Shown here piece after piece: positions 1-7,177 of a stretch of DNA of 64,000 nt. Position 1 is the first letter of the stretch; each line of letters starts with the position of its first letter. A program made the position numbers and the translations under genes. The DNA is from UMGS1387 sp045540015 (GTDB lineage Bacteria; Bacillota; Clostridia; Oscillospirales; CAG-382): the NCBI GenBank assembly GCA_045540015.1, contig JAZQGP010000014.1:1-64000 (forward strand), written 5' to 3'. Below the pieces are notes generated by a model. It was not told where the DNA came from and searched no databases. It saw nothing but the letters and a program-made list of their open reading frames with translations.

Positions 1-230
1 CAACTTCAATCTCACGATACTTCCTATTTGAAAAAAAGTAAGCAAAAAACTTTTGATTGGTGAAATTGAAGTTTGAACAACTTCAATTTCACGATACTTC
101 CTATTTGAAAAAAAGTAAGCAAAAAACTTTTCCTTTGTGAAATTGAAGTCTGAACAACTTCAATTTCACGATACTTCCTATTAAATTGAAACTTAAATTT
201 AAGCAACTTCAAGCTTCTTGAAAGAAGCTT
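1..230. repeat. Two-hairpin intergenic repeat, two 77-bp tandem units plus a partial third
   Basis: Units at 1-77 and 78-154 are nearly identical and a third begins at 155. Each unit holds a variable A/T-rich hairpin, a constant box resembling AGCAAAAAACTTTT, and a 14-bp dyad (GTGAAATTGAAGTT, five-base loop, AACTTCAATTTCAC; for example 60-92 and 137-169). A second dyad built on CTTCAAGCTTCTT lies near 208-230. The same unit recurs at about 5.0, 28.9, 37.2, 41.9 and 50.6 kb. No coding potential is apparent. Confidence 0.85.
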
Positions 231-274
231 GAAGTGTGTCGCAGCAAACAGAGCATGCATTTTTGCTAGTGGAA

Positions 275-394
275 ATAAAAAAAGTGCGCTCCAATAGAAG
301 AACGCACCGAAAAATGCAAATTCCTATTGTTACCACACAATTCTCAATAAACCGGGATATACCCCGGAATTTATAAGCGGAATTTGCACTTTTA
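275..394 (-). ncRNA. Candidate small structured RNA ending in a terminator
   Basis: On the minus strand, a 10-bp stem closes between 379-388 and 315-324 (TGCAAATTCC with GGAATTTGCA). It encloses two short hairpins: CCGGG with CCCGG near 351-366, and ATTGT with ACAAT near 325-340. A GTGCG/CGCAC hairpin followed by seven T residues ends at about 278. A three-way junction followed by a terminator is a layout used by small RNAs and riboswitches. I could not match it to a known family. A downstream gene, if there is one, lies beyond the window start. Confidence 0.35.
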
Positions 395-417
395 CCATAT
401 CATAGCGGTTTTGTCAA
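389..417 (-). promoter_or_regulatory. Possible sigma-A promoter for the candidate RNA
   Basis: On the minus strand TTGACA (412-417) is followed 17 bp later by TAAAAG (389-394). The -35 is perfect and the -10 is poor. It points toward the structured segment at 275-388, but the expected start would fall inside the first arm of its closing stem. Confidence 0.3.
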
Positions 418-466
418 TATTAGTCGCTAAATTTTGCATTTGCATTAAATCAAGTTTTTTCCAAAC

Positions 467-490
467 AAAAAAGCCCTTTCGGGCTTTTTT
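467..490. terminator. Bidirectional terminator after mscL
   Basis: Perfect palindrome AAAAAAGCCC, TTTC loop, GGGCTTTTTT. It overlaps the mscL stop codon by one base and has T tracts on both strands. Confidence 0.85.
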
Positions 491-945
491 TACTGCTTGT
501 CTTTAAGTAAATCGCGAATTTCTGTAAGAAGCTTTTCCTCTGCAGAAGGCTCGGGCTCGGGTGCAGGAGCTTCCTCGACAACTTCCTCGTTCTTTGTGCG
601 AAGTGCCTTTGCCTTGTTGCCTGCGGCTGTGAGAACCTTGATGAACACAAACACGGCAAGCGCAATGATGAGAAAATCAATAATGAACTGGATAAACAGA
701 CCGTATCTTATTGCGTTTTCTGCGGTGATTACTGCACCTGCTTCGTCAAGCACTTCGGGCGAAAGCACGTACTTCAAATCCGAAACGCTGACTCCGCCTG
801 TGAGCATTCCCACAAGAGGCATGATAATGTCTGCAACGAGAGATTTCGTAATGTTGCCGAATGCTGTTGCGATAACAACACCGACAGCCATGTCAACAAC
901 GTTGCCCTTGTTGATAAATTCCTTGAATTCCTTGAAAAACTTCAT
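490..945 (-). CDS. mscL: Large-conductance mechanosensitive channel MscL
   Basis: The 151-residue product forms a homopentameric membrane channel that opens under membrane tension and releases solutes during hypo-osmotic shock. The N-terminus (MKFFKEFKEFINKGN) and the first transmembrane helix with AVGVVIATAFGNITKSLV match the family, and a second helix lies near residues 75-100. The C-terminus is acidic with a Pro/Glu-rich stretch before a short cytoplasmic helix. Its length is normal for MscL. The start is preceded by AAGGAAGGAAAG. It lies 33 bp after hpt on the same strand and is followed by a terminator, so it may be the last gene of a tsaB-hpt-mscL transcript. Confidence 0.96.
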   Translation of the reverse strand: MKFFKEFKEFINKGNVVDMAVGVVIATAFGNITKSLVADIIMPLVGMLTGGVSVSDLKYVLSPEVLDEAGAVITAENAIRYGLFIQFIIDFLIIALAVFVFIKVLTAAGNKAKALRTKNEEVVEEAPAPEPEPSAEEKLLTEIRDLLKDKQ

Positions 946-978
946 TTTTCTTTCCTTCCTTACATTATGTATTTTAAA

Positions 979-1545
979 TTATTTGTTTTCGTACACTTCG
1001 CGCTTGAGAATACCGACGTAGGGCAGATTTCTGTACTGCTCGTTGTAGTCGAGTCCGTAGCCGACAATGAATTCGTCGGGAATTATAAAGCCCTGGTAGT
1101 CAACGTGTATGTCCTTTACGCGTCTGTCGGGCTTGTTGAAAAGCGTGCAGAGCTTTACGGAATTTGCATGCAGATCGTTCTTTAAATGACCGAGAAGCCA
1201 GTGGAGCGTGTTTCCCGTGTCGAGAATGTCCTCAATGACAATAACATTGTAATCGGAAAGGTTTGAAATGTCAGGCTCACTCTTGAGTCTTATAATTCCG
1301 CTTGAGGTCGAACCCGAGCCGTAGGACGAAACCTTGATAAAGTCAGTTTCCGCACGAAGATTAAACTGCTTCATGATGTCCGACATAAAGACAACCGAGC
1401 CTTTGAGTATGCCCATGAGAAGCACCTTTTTGTCGCTGTCCTTGAAATCGTTTTCCATCTCGCGGCAAATTCTCTTTACCGCACCGCGTATTTCCTCCTC
1501 GGAAACGAGTATTTTGGCTATGTCATTTGAATAGTCCATGTTCAT
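979..1545 (-). CDS. hpt: Hypoxanthine phosphoribosyltransferase
   Basis: The 188-residue enzyme salvages hypoxanthine (and usually guanine) with PRPP to give IMP or GMP in the cytoplasm. The PRPP-binding loop VIVIEDILDTGNTL and the family signature GILKGSVVFMSDI are visible, as is the C-terminal PDEFIVGYGLDYNE segment. Its ATG overlaps the tsaB stop codon as ATGA, which points to translational coupling. A second ATG two codons later is an alternative start, with AAAGGA upstream serving either. Confidence 0.96.
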   Translation of the reverse strand: MNMDYSNDIAKILVSEEEIRGAVKRICREMENDFKDSDKKVLLMGILKGSVVFMSDIMKQFNLRAETDFIKVSSYGSGSTSSGIIRLKSEPDISNLSDYNVIVIEDILDTGNTLHWLLGHLKNDLHANSVKLCTLFNKPDRRVKDIHVDYQGFIIPDEFIVGYGLDYNEQYRNLPYVGILKREVYENK

Positions 1546-2282
1546 TTCTGTCCCATCCTTTCATTTCTTTCACGTTCTGCCTGAGAAAGCCTCAGGTACA
1601 CGGGCAAAAGCCTCTCTGCACTGCAGTCTGTATTTTCGTCTGTTGTCAGAAGCGCCGCCTTTGCAACGGAGTATGCGTTCTGATAAAGCCTGTCCGCACG
1701 CGCGCATTTTGCTGCAATGTCCGGCTCACTTTTTTCAAGAAGCGACATGAAAAGCTCTGCTCCGTCGCCCACAAGAATAATGCTCTTGCCGGCGTATTTT
1801 TCACTCAGCTCGCCTGCAAGCTCGTCAAAGCCTATCGCCCTGTCCTCGCACAGCCTTTTTATGCTTCCTTTGCCGTCAGCGGAAAACAGCGCGTTGTAAA
1901 ACTGATTTCGCCTTGCGTCCATGACAGGACAAATAACCGTGCCTCGCTTTGCGTCGTCGACATTGAGTGCAAGCGCATGAAGCGTTGAAACACCGACGCA
2001 CTTAATATTATCGCGACCGAAGGCAAGCCCTTTGACTGCTGATATGCCAATCCTTACGCCTGTGAACGAACCGGGACCTGCGCTGACGGCTATCATCGAC
2101 ACTTCATCAAGCGTTATATGCTCGTTTTTCAGGCAAAAATCAATCATCGGAAGCAGGCTTTCGCTGTGGGTGAGCGTGCTGTTGACCTGAGCCGTAACCG
2201 CCGGAACAAGCTTTGTCCCGTCTGCTTTTACAAGTCCTGCCGCCGCTGTTTTTGCTGTTGTATCAAGTGACAATATATACAT
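1542..2282 (-). CDS. tsaB: tRNA threonylcarbamoyladenosine biosynthesis protein TsaB
   Basis: The 246-residue protein is the TsaD partner needed for t6A37 modification of ANN-decoding tRNAs. It begins MYILSLDTTAKTAAAGL, typical of the ASKHA-fold YeaZ/TsaB family, and carries the conserved AVSAGPGSFTGVRIG segment near residues 65-80. The C-terminal half is less conserved, as usual. TsaE and TsaD are not in the window. A good promoter lies just upstream and the gene overlaps hpt by four bases. Confidence 0.95.
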   Translation of the reverse strand: MYILSLDTTAKTAAAGLVKADGTKLVPAVTAQVNSTLTHSESLLPMIDFCLKNEHITLDEVSMIAVSAGPGSFTGVRIGISAVKGLAFGRDNIKCVGVSTLHALALNVDDAKRGTVICPVMDARRNQFYNALFSADGKGSIKRLCEDRAIGFDELAGELSEKYAGKSIILVGDGAELFMSLLEKSEPDIAAKCARADRLYQNAYSVAKAALLTTDENTDCSAERLLPVYLRLSQAERERNERMGQK

Positions 2283-2320
2283 TCATATTCCTCATTAATG
2301 TGACAAAATTTGCTTATTTC

Positions 2321-2349
2321 ATTTTAGCATACACGAGTACAAATGTCAA
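2321..2349 (-). promoter_or_regulatory. Sigma-A promoter for tsaB-hpt-mscL
   Basis: On the minus strand TTGACA (2344-2349), 17-bp spacer, TAAAAT (2321-2326). It lies 39 bp upstream of the tsaB start and diverges from the promoter at 2386-2414. Confidence 0.75.
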
Positions 2350-2385
2350 TACTTACCCGTTTTTTTACGTGTTTACAAAATGCGC

Positions 2386-2414
2386 TTGATTTTTTCGAAC
2401 ATTTGTGCTATAAT
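2386..2414 (+). promoter_or_regulatory. Sigma-A promoter for the DUF6291-like gene
   Basis: TTGATT (2386-2391), 17-bp spacer, TATAAT (2409-2414), 34 bp upstream of the ATG at 2449. Confidence 0.75.
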
Positions 2415-2448
2415 ATAGAAAAACAGAAAAGCAAAAAAGGGGTATTTA

Positions 2449-3159
2449 ATGAAAAAAGCAAGCAAAGACAGCATGGTATTTTACGGCAGCTTTTTCGATG
2501 CGATAAAGGACCTGCCGGCAGAGGAATTCAAGAAATGTGCATGTGCGATACTTGGGTACGGGTTAAAGGGCGATGTGCCTGAGGGCGATGGGATAGAGAA
2601 GCTGGTGTTCTGCTTTGCAAAGCCGATTATAGACAGCGCCAACGCAAGATACAAGACCTGTGTTGAAAACGGCAAAAAGGGCGGCAGACCGAGAAAGTCG
2701 GAAAGCAAGAAAAGCGAAAAAGAAAACCAGACTGGTTTTACACGTGAAAACCTTAATGAGAATGTAAATGAAAATGTAAATGAAAATGTAAATGTAAATG
2801 CGAAAGATAAAGCAAATGCAACTGTAAATGTAAAAGAAAATGCCACTGTCATTTCGCAGGAGTGCGAAAGTGCAAACGGCACGCACGCATATGGAGAATA
2901 CAGCAATATTTTTATTTCGGATTCCGAAAAAGAAGCGCTTATCGGACTGCTTGGAAAGGAGCGCTTTGACCTATCCGTTGAGCATTTATCGCGGTACATA
3001 AAGCGAAAGACCGACTATCGAAGCGGCAGTCATTTTGAGGATCTGCGAGGCTGGGTTCAAAGTGCGCTTGACGAGAGAGGCATACCTGCCAAAGCGCAAA
3101 GCGACAGCGCCAAGGGCGGTGTTTTTGACTTTGACCTGAGTGAGATTTTTGAACGGTGA
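2449..3159 (+). CDS. DUF6291-like protein, phage replication-organizer type
   Basis: The 236-residue product has an N-terminal domain of about 75 residues (FYGSFFDAIKDLP near the start, then NGKKGGRPRK) of the kind found in phage or plasmid replication-organizer proteins annotated DUF6291. I assign this from memory of the family. Residues 100-135 are low complexity, encoded by a drifting 12-base repeat reading Asn-Glu-Asn-Val. The C-terminus from about residue 150 resembles the helical DnaD-like end of such proteins and finishes DFDLSEIFER. The start is supported by AAAAGGGG. No other phage genes adjoin it, so it may be a lone remnant or domesticated gene. Its role is unknown. Confidence 0.7.
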   Translation: MKKASKDSMVFYGSFFDAIKDLPAEEFKKCACAILGYGLKGDVPEGDGIEKLVFCFAKPIIDSANARYKTCVENGKKGGRPRKSESKKSEKENQTGFTRENLNENVNENVNENVNVNAKDKANATVNVKENATVISQECESANGTHAYGEYSNIFISDSEKEALIGLLGKERFDLSVEHLSRYIKRKTDYRSGSHFEDLRGWVQSALDERGIPAKAQSDSAKGGVFDFDLSEIFER

Positions 3160-3262
3160 GTTGCGGTTTCCCACGGCAGTGGGAAACCACAATTCAGCGC
3201 AAAACAGCCTCGGCGATAGCCGACAATGTAAACCGCAGTGAAAAAGCCATAAACTTAGTTTC
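3160..3262 (-). repeat. Partial copy of the long hairpin-array repeat
   Basis: The reverse complement contains the modules CCCACTGCCGTGGG and TCGGCTATCGCCGA, separated by AAGTTTATGGCTTTT-like spacers. It matches the segment at about 5880-5960 in opposite orientation. It starts at the DUF6291 gene's stop codon. Confidence 0.75.
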
Positions 3263-3291
3263 ATCCGTCAATAAAAAAGTTGTCTAAGTCC

Positions 3292-3320
3292 TTGCAATAT
3301 CACGATTTTTGTGATATAAT
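3292..3320 (+). promoter_or_regulatory. Sigma-A promoter for the ACT/UPF0210 pair
   Basis: TTGCAA (3292-3297), 17-bp spacer, TATAAT (3315-3320), 34 bp upstream of the ATG at 3354. Confidence 0.75.
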
Positions 3321-3353
3321 ATGCAAAATCACACCCCGGAGGTTAAAATCAAC

Positions 3354-3623
3354 ATGAAAGCAGTTATCACCGTCACGGCAAAGGACGCAAAAGGAATTAT
3401 AGCAAAGGTAAGCGCGACCGTCAGCGAGCACGAAGCAAATATCGTTGACATTTCGCAGACCGTCATGGGCGAATACTTCGCAATGATTATGCTCATCGAG
3501 CTTGACGAAAAGCAAAAGCGTTTCTCTGAGCTTTCGGATGCACTCACAAAGCTCGGAAAAGAAAACTGTCTTGACATTCACGCAATGCACGAGGACATTT
3601 TTAACTCGATGCACCGCATCTGA
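3354..3623 (+). CDS. ACT domain protein (UPF0237, GcvR-like)
   Basis: The 89-residue product is a single ACT domain, beginning MKAVITVTAKDAKGIIAKVS with the usual beta-alpha-beta pattern (VSEHEANIVDISQTVMGEYF). ACT domains bind small ligands, often amino acids. This family is normally paired with the UPF0210 gene that follows 21 bp later, and the two probably act together; their function is not established. I chose the ATG at 3354 over the in-frame ATG at 3321 because CCGGAGG lies at proper distance from 3354 and the earlier ATG sits directly on the promoter -10. Confidence 0.93.
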   Translation: MKAVITVTAKDAKGIIAKVSATVSEHEANIVDISQTVMGEYFAMIMLIELDEKQKRFSELSDALTKLGKENCLDIHAMHEDIFNSMHRI

Positions 3624-3644
3624 AAGGACAAGAGGTAAGTATAC

Positions 3645-5003
3645 ATGCTCAACATACATGACATTTTTGAAACAATCAACATGATTGACCACGAGCATCT
3701 CGATGTGCGTACAATCACCATGGGAATTTCCCTTCTTGACTGCGCCGCATCCGATGCCAAGACCACCTGTGAAAACATATATAACAAGATAACCACCTAC
3801 GCAAAGAACCTTGTTTCTGTCGGCGAGGACATTGAAAAGGAATACGGTATTCCGATTGTCAACAAGCGCGTGTCGGTAACACCAATTTCGATTGTCGGCG
3901 GTCTTAAAACAAAGGAGGACTACATCCTCGCGGCTAAAACTCTCGACAGAGCCGCAAAAACTCTCGGCATAAACTTTATCGGCGGCTTTTCGGCACTTGT
4001 ACAAAAGGGCATGACAAAAAAGGACCTTGCGTTCCTTGATGCCGTTCCCGAAGCAATCTCATCAACCGAGCGCGTATGCTCAAGCGTTAACGTCGGCTCG
4101 ACACGTGCAGGCATTGACATGGATGCCGTCAACAAGTGCGGACACATTGTAAAAGAGCTTGCGTATCTCACAAAGGACAATTATTCAATAGGCTGCGCAA
4201 AGTTTGTTGTATTTGCAAACGTTCCCGAGGACAACCCGTTTATGGCAGGTGCGTTCCACGGAGTAGGCGAGCCTGAATGTGAAATAAACGTAGGCGTATC
4301 GGGACCGGGCGTTGTCAGAAGCGCCGTTGAAAAGGCGGGCGACTGTTCGCTTTCCGAGCTTGCGGATATTATAAAGAAAACAGCGTTCAAGGTAACGCGA
4401 ATGGGACAGCTTGTTGCGTGTGAAGCCTCCCGCAGACTCGGCGTTCCTTTCGGAATCGTTGACCTGTCGCTTGCACCCACACCTGCAGTCGGCGACTCTG
4501 TTGCTCACATTTTAGAGGCAATGGGACTTGAAAGATGCGGAACTCACGGCACAACCGCGGCTCTTGCAATGCTCAACGATGCCGTCAAAAAGGGCGGTTC
4601 AATGGCGTCAAGCCACGTCGGCGGACTTTCGGGCGCGTTTATCCCCGTGTCCGAGGATCAGGGCATGATTGATGCGGCAACATGCGGAGCGTTGACGCTT
4701 GAAAAGCTTGAAGCAATGACCTGCGTATGCTCTGTGGGACTTGACATGATTGCAATTCCCGGTGACACGCCTGCCGAAACAATCTCTGCTATCATTGCGG
4801 ACGAGGCGGCAATCGGCATGATTAACAGCAAGACAACAGCAGCTCGTCTTATTCCGGCTTACGGCAAAGATGTCGGCGACAACGTTGAGTTCGGAGGACT
4901 GCTTGGCTACTGTCCTGTTATCGCTGTCAACAAGCATTCAAGCGAAAAGTTTGTAAAACGCGGCGGCAGAATCCCGGCGCCGATTCACAGCTTGAAAAAT
5001 TAA
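3645..5003 (+). CDS. UPF0210 / DUF711 (PFL-fold) protein
   Basis: The 452-residue product matches the UPF0210 family (about 450 residues), a pyruvate-formate-lyase-like barrel of unknown function. Recognisable segments are LDVRTITMGISLLDCA near residue 25, RVSVTPISIVGG near residue 75, FHGVGEPECEINVGVSGPGVV near residue 205 and GGRIPAPIHSLKN at the C-terminus. It follows the ACT protein in the arrangement seen across Firmicutes. No glycyl-radical motif is present, so a radical reaction should not be assumed. The two-hairpin repeat starts right after its stop codon. Confidence 0.94.
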   Translation: MLNIHDIFETINMIDHEHLDVRTITMGISLLDCAASDAKTTCENIYNKITTYAKNLVSVGEDIEKEYGIPIVNKRVSVTPISIVGGLKTKEDYILAAKTLDRAAKTLGINFIGGFSALVQKGMTKKDLAFLDAVPEAISSTERVCSSVNVGSTRAGIDMDAVNKCGHIVKELAYLTKDNYSIGCAKFVVFANVPEDNPFMAGAFHGVGEPECEINVGVSGPGVVRSAVEKAGDCSLSELADIIKKTAFKVTRMGQLVACEASRRLGVPFGIVDLSLAPTPAVGDSVAHILEAMGLERCGTHGTTAALAMLNDAVKKGGSMASSHVGGLSGAFIPVSEDQGMIDAATCGALTLEKLEAMTCVCSVGLDMIAIPGDTPAETISAIIADEAAIGMINSKTTAARLIPAYGKDVGDNVEFGGLLGYCPVIAVNKHSSEKFVKRGGRIPAPIHSLKN

Positions 5004-5007
5004 CCTA

Positions 5008-5296
5008 CTTTCTTGGAAGAAAGTAGGCAAAGAACTTTTCATTGGTGAAATTGAAGTTTAAACAACTTCAATTTCACGGAACTTTCTTGACGATTAAAGC
5101 TTAGCAAAAACTTTTCATTGGTGACATCGAAGTCTGAACAACTTCGATGTCACGTTGTATATTTAGGCGGAATCTGAGAACGAGGTTGTTTAAAGCTCGT
5201 TTTCAGCGTGAAACGGACGCAGTCCGCGCTTTTTGAAAAAAGCTTAGCAAAAACTTTTCATTGGTGAAATTGAAGTCTGAACAACTTCGATGTCAC
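5008..5296 (+). repeat. Cluster of two-hairpin intergenic repeats after UPF0210
   Basis: Three large dyads occur at 5045-5077, 5121-5153 and 5264-5296. Each is preceded by the constant box (A)GCAAAnAACTTTTCATTG. Upstream hairpins are ACTTTCTTGGAAGAAAGT right after the stop codon and GCTTTTTGAAAAAAGC before the third. The third dyad is a hybrid: its left arm is of the AAATTGAAG type and its right arm of the CTTCGATGT type. The region 5160-5220 holds another hairpin, CTGAGAACGAG with CTCGTTTTCAG. Confidence 0.85.
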
Positions 5297-5451
5297 GTTT
5301 TAATTTCTATAACAACAACCCTTTTATTGATTTTTCTGCAATTATCAATTACATGTTTTGTTCCCTTTGACGAGCCGTCCCAAAAAGCAAGCACAACATC
5401 TGATGCATTTATTATTTCAAGACCTCTTGAACCGATAATTGCAACTATCAT
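5293..5451 (-). CDS. 52-residue SLOG/DUF2493-type protein with the middle missing
   Basis: The short reading frame has a strong ribosome binding site (AAGGAGGAATTAAA before ATG). It encodes MIVAIIGSRGLEI, a typical N-terminal Rossmann strand and loop of DUF2493/SLOG proteins, joined directly to NASDVVLAFWDGSSKGTKH, which resembles the C-terminal third of the same family. The intervening 50-70 residues expected for a full protein are absent, so it looks like an in-frame internal deletion. The stop codon lies in the arm of a dyad repeat (5264-5296). It may be a minimal functional protein or a remnant. It is divergent from the RHH gene at 5558. Confidence 0.65.
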   Translation of the reverse strand: MIVAIIGSRGLEIINASDVVLAFWDGSSKGTKHVIDNCRKINKRVVVIEIKT

Positions 5452-5471
5452 TTTAATTCCTCCTTAATTTG

Positions 5472-5532
5472 GTATACTTATTTTAAGTATACTCACAACA
5501 TTATACCACAAAATAAACTTAAAATATACTTA
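5472..5532. promoter_or_regulatory. Operator-like dyad and half-site between the SLOG and RHH genes
   Basis: A perfect inverted repeat GTATACTTA-TTT-TAAGTATAC (5472-5492) and a further half-site ATATACTTA (5524-5532) lie in the 106-bp divergent intergenic region. Short A/T-rich palindromes beside a ribbon-helix-helix gene are consistent with autoregulation. This is inference. Confidence 0.55.
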
Positions 5533-5557
5533 AATTAAGATATTTTAGGTGATTATT

Positions 5558-5740
5558 TTGAGAAACAAAAACAACAAGCATCTCGGACTTGAAATCGACC
5601 CCGAAACTCACTTCAAGCTACACTATATTTCAAAATACGAAGGTAGAAGCGCAAACGGTCAGATTTTGTATCTCCTTCGCAAATGCATAAAAGAATTCGA
5701 GGAAAAAGAGGGACAAATTGTAATTCCAAAAGAACAATGA
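5558..5740 (+). CDS. Arc-type ribbon-helix-helix DNA-binding protein
   Basis: The product of about 60 residues has the Arc/MetJ layout: a short strand (LGLEIDP), then two helices around HFKLHYISKYEGRSANGQI and LYLLRKCIKEFEEKEG. Such proteins are dimeric repressors and often autoregulate. I prefer a TTG start at 5558 because AGGTGA (5547-5552) gives a proper ribosome binding site there, whereas a GTG at 5549 would sit inside that site. A terminator follows immediately. It may regulate itself and the divergent mini-SLOG gene. Confidence 0.75.
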   Translation: MRNKNNKHLGLEIDPETHFKLHYISKYEGRSANGQILYLLRKCIKEFEEKEGQIVIPKEQ

Positions 5741-5744
5741 GCGC

Positions 5745-5771
5745 AAGGCGGACGAAAGTCCGCCTGTTTTT
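5745..5771 (+). terminator. Rho-independent terminator of the RHH gene
   Basis: GGCGGAC, GAAA loop, GTCCGCC, followed by TGTTTTT. Confidence 0.9.
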
Positions 5772-5779
5772 ATCTTAGT

Positions 5780-6070
5780 TGTCGTGGTGTCGTAAACCAA
5801 GTTTACAGTTTTTGTCTATCGGTGTTACACATCGTGCCTATCGGCAGGCAGTCATAAAGTGAATTTGCAGCTTTTGGCTACCGGCGGTGCGGTTTACATT
5901 GTCGGCTATCGCCGAGGCAGTTTTACGCTAAATTGTTGTTTCCCACTGCCGTGGGGGCGTTACCCTTTCTGTTTGCCCAGAAAGGTAACCGAAAGATGCC
6001 CACAAGTGAACCTACGGTTCCCTTATGCAACCCTCCCTAAAGCTCGCGGACTCTCACGTTCTCGAAAACT
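5780..6070 (+). repeat. Long hairpin-array repeat, copy C
   Basis: In order this copy holds a CCTATCGGCAGG-like module, TCGGCTATCGCCGA, CCCACTGCCGTGGG, the hairpin GTTACCCTTTCTG/CAGAAAGGTAAC (near 5961-5991), then the conserved GAAAGATGC and ACCTACGGTT (near 6011-6021) with arms that partly pair. It is colinear with the copies at 28.9-29.3 kb (minus) and 36.9-37.3 kb (plus). An ORF of 71 codons inside it is judged spurious. Confidence 0.7.
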
Positions 6071-6257
6071 TTAACCTGAGGAGATTTACGTTCTCCAATA
6101 AGGCTTCAATGTGCTTCGCTACGCGAGCTTGTTCTCAAGTGCCGTTTTGTTGCTTAGAGAATAAATAATCAACTACCTATCTTACACAAGAAAATTTAGT
6201 TTTTCGTTCAAATTTGTTGTAATGTTTACCATGAGGGTAGTTAAGCCACCACGGCGA

Positions 6258-6429
6258 AAGAAGGGAAATCAGCGGAAGTTGGGAAGTTGAAATAGGGGTT
6301 TGCGGACATCTGAATTTGACCTCATTAATGGTCAAATTCAGCAAATTTCAGTATTGCATAACCCCAACTGAGCCATCCCTTCTTTTTGAGTGGGGAACTT
6401 TTGGTACTTTTCCTTCATTGGAAAAGTAC
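6258..6429. other. Nested inverted repeats forming a long imperfect hairpin
   Basis: Three co-axial stems pair: AAGAAGGGA (6258-6266) with TCCCTTCTT (6376-6384), AGTTGGG (6277-6283) with CCCAACT (6363-6369), and TGAATTTGACC (6311-6321) with GGTCAAATTCA (6330-6340). A second perfect hairpin, GTACTTTTCC/GGAAAAGTAC, follows at 6404-6429. The gene-free stretch 6070-6515 otherwise shows nothing recognisable. A structured RNA is possible, but no promoter is clear. Confidence 0.45.
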
Positions 6430-6514
6430 GGAGAATGAAACCGTAGTTTCAAATTTGTATTTCTCGGTCGGTAAGGCAAAAAATCCCCCTTTAAACCTAC
6501 CAAACATAAACTAA

Positions 6515-6550
6515 CAAAAAAGCGGCTGCAGCTAAGTAATTGCTGCAGCC
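6515..6550 (-). terminator. Terminator of mnmM
   Basis: Minus strand: GGCTGCAGC, nine-base loop, GCTGCAGCC, then GCTTTTTTG. Confidence 0.85.
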
Positions 6551-6580
6551 TCTTATCATTTTATAAACCGTTTCAAAAAA

Positions 6581-7138
6581 TCACTTGTCATACTTCTCAA
6601 CCGCAATAACAAACGGTGCATCGGGTGAATTTATAATTCTGAAGTACGTAACACAGAACAGTTTTTTGTCAAGCTTTGAAAGCTCCTCTGACACCAGTTG
6701 TCCCTCAAGGCTGCCTTCCTCGTGTCCTGGATAAACCGATATTACAAGAACACATCCTTTTTTTAGAAGGCTTACGGCTGTTCTTATTGCCGGAAGCGTG
6801 CTTTCTCTCATTGTGTGAACGCTCTTGTCTCCGCCGGGAAGATATCCGAGATTGAACATTCCGCCGTCAATGGGCTCATTTATATAGTTTGCTGCGTTTG
6901 CATGGCTGTCGTGAATAAGCACGGCAGTGTTTTCAAAACCGGCATCTTTTATACGGATACGGGTGTTGTTTACAGCCTGCTCCTGTATGTCAAAGGCGTA
7001 TACTTTTCCTCCGCGTGAAAGACGGCATAAGTATTCTGTGTCATAGCCGTTGCCCATGGTAAAATCCGCAAGCACAGCTTTTTCCGGAATGCTTCCGCCC
7101 TCAAGGAATTTTTTTGCTACATCAAGAAGTTCGTACAT
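6581..7138 (-). CDS. mnmM: tRNA mnm5s2U34 methyltransferase MnmM (YtqB family)
   Basis: The 185-residue SAM-dependent methyltransferase belongs to the YtqB/PF06962 family. YtqB was reported to be MnmM, which methylates the nm5 group on the wobble uridine of certain tRNAs. The SAM-binding motif VLADFTMGNGYDTEYL (near residue 22) and the family motif FNLGYLPGGD (near residue 95) are clear. The start is preceded by GAGGTAG. It lies 39 bp downstream of the sensor gene on the same strand and is followed by a strong terminator. Confidence 0.9.
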   Translation of the reverse strand: MYELLDVAKKFLEGGSIPEKAVLADFTMGNGYDTEYLCRLSRGGKVYAFDIQEQAVNNTRIRIKDAGFENTAVLIHDSHANAANYINEPIDGGMFNLGYLPGGDKSVHTMRESTLPAIRTAVSLLKKGCVLVISVYPGHEEGSLEGQLVSEELSKLDKKLFCVTYFRIINSPDAPFVIAVEKYDK

Positions 7139-7177
7139 TTTCTACCTCATTAAATTCATAGGTTTTTGTTTTATCTT

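Noticed and set aside
275..394. Resemblance of the three-way junction to a purine riboswitch (TATAA near the first strand)
   Set aside because: The loop sequences and joining regions do not match the purine-riboswitch consensus, so I kept it as an unassigned structured RNA.
3645..5003. UPF0210 protein as a glycyl radical enzyme because of its PFL-type fold name
   Set aside because: No RVxGY-type glycyl-radical motif is present at its C-terminus.
5261..5467. 68-codon plus-strand ORF opposite the mini-SLOG gene
   Set aside because: It is the antisense of a frame with a strong ribosome binding site and recognisable SLOG motifs.
5859..6074. 71-codon ORF inside repeat copy C
   Set aside because: It lies wholly in the hairpin-array repeat, has no ribosome binding site, and related ORFs in copies A and B are in other frames.
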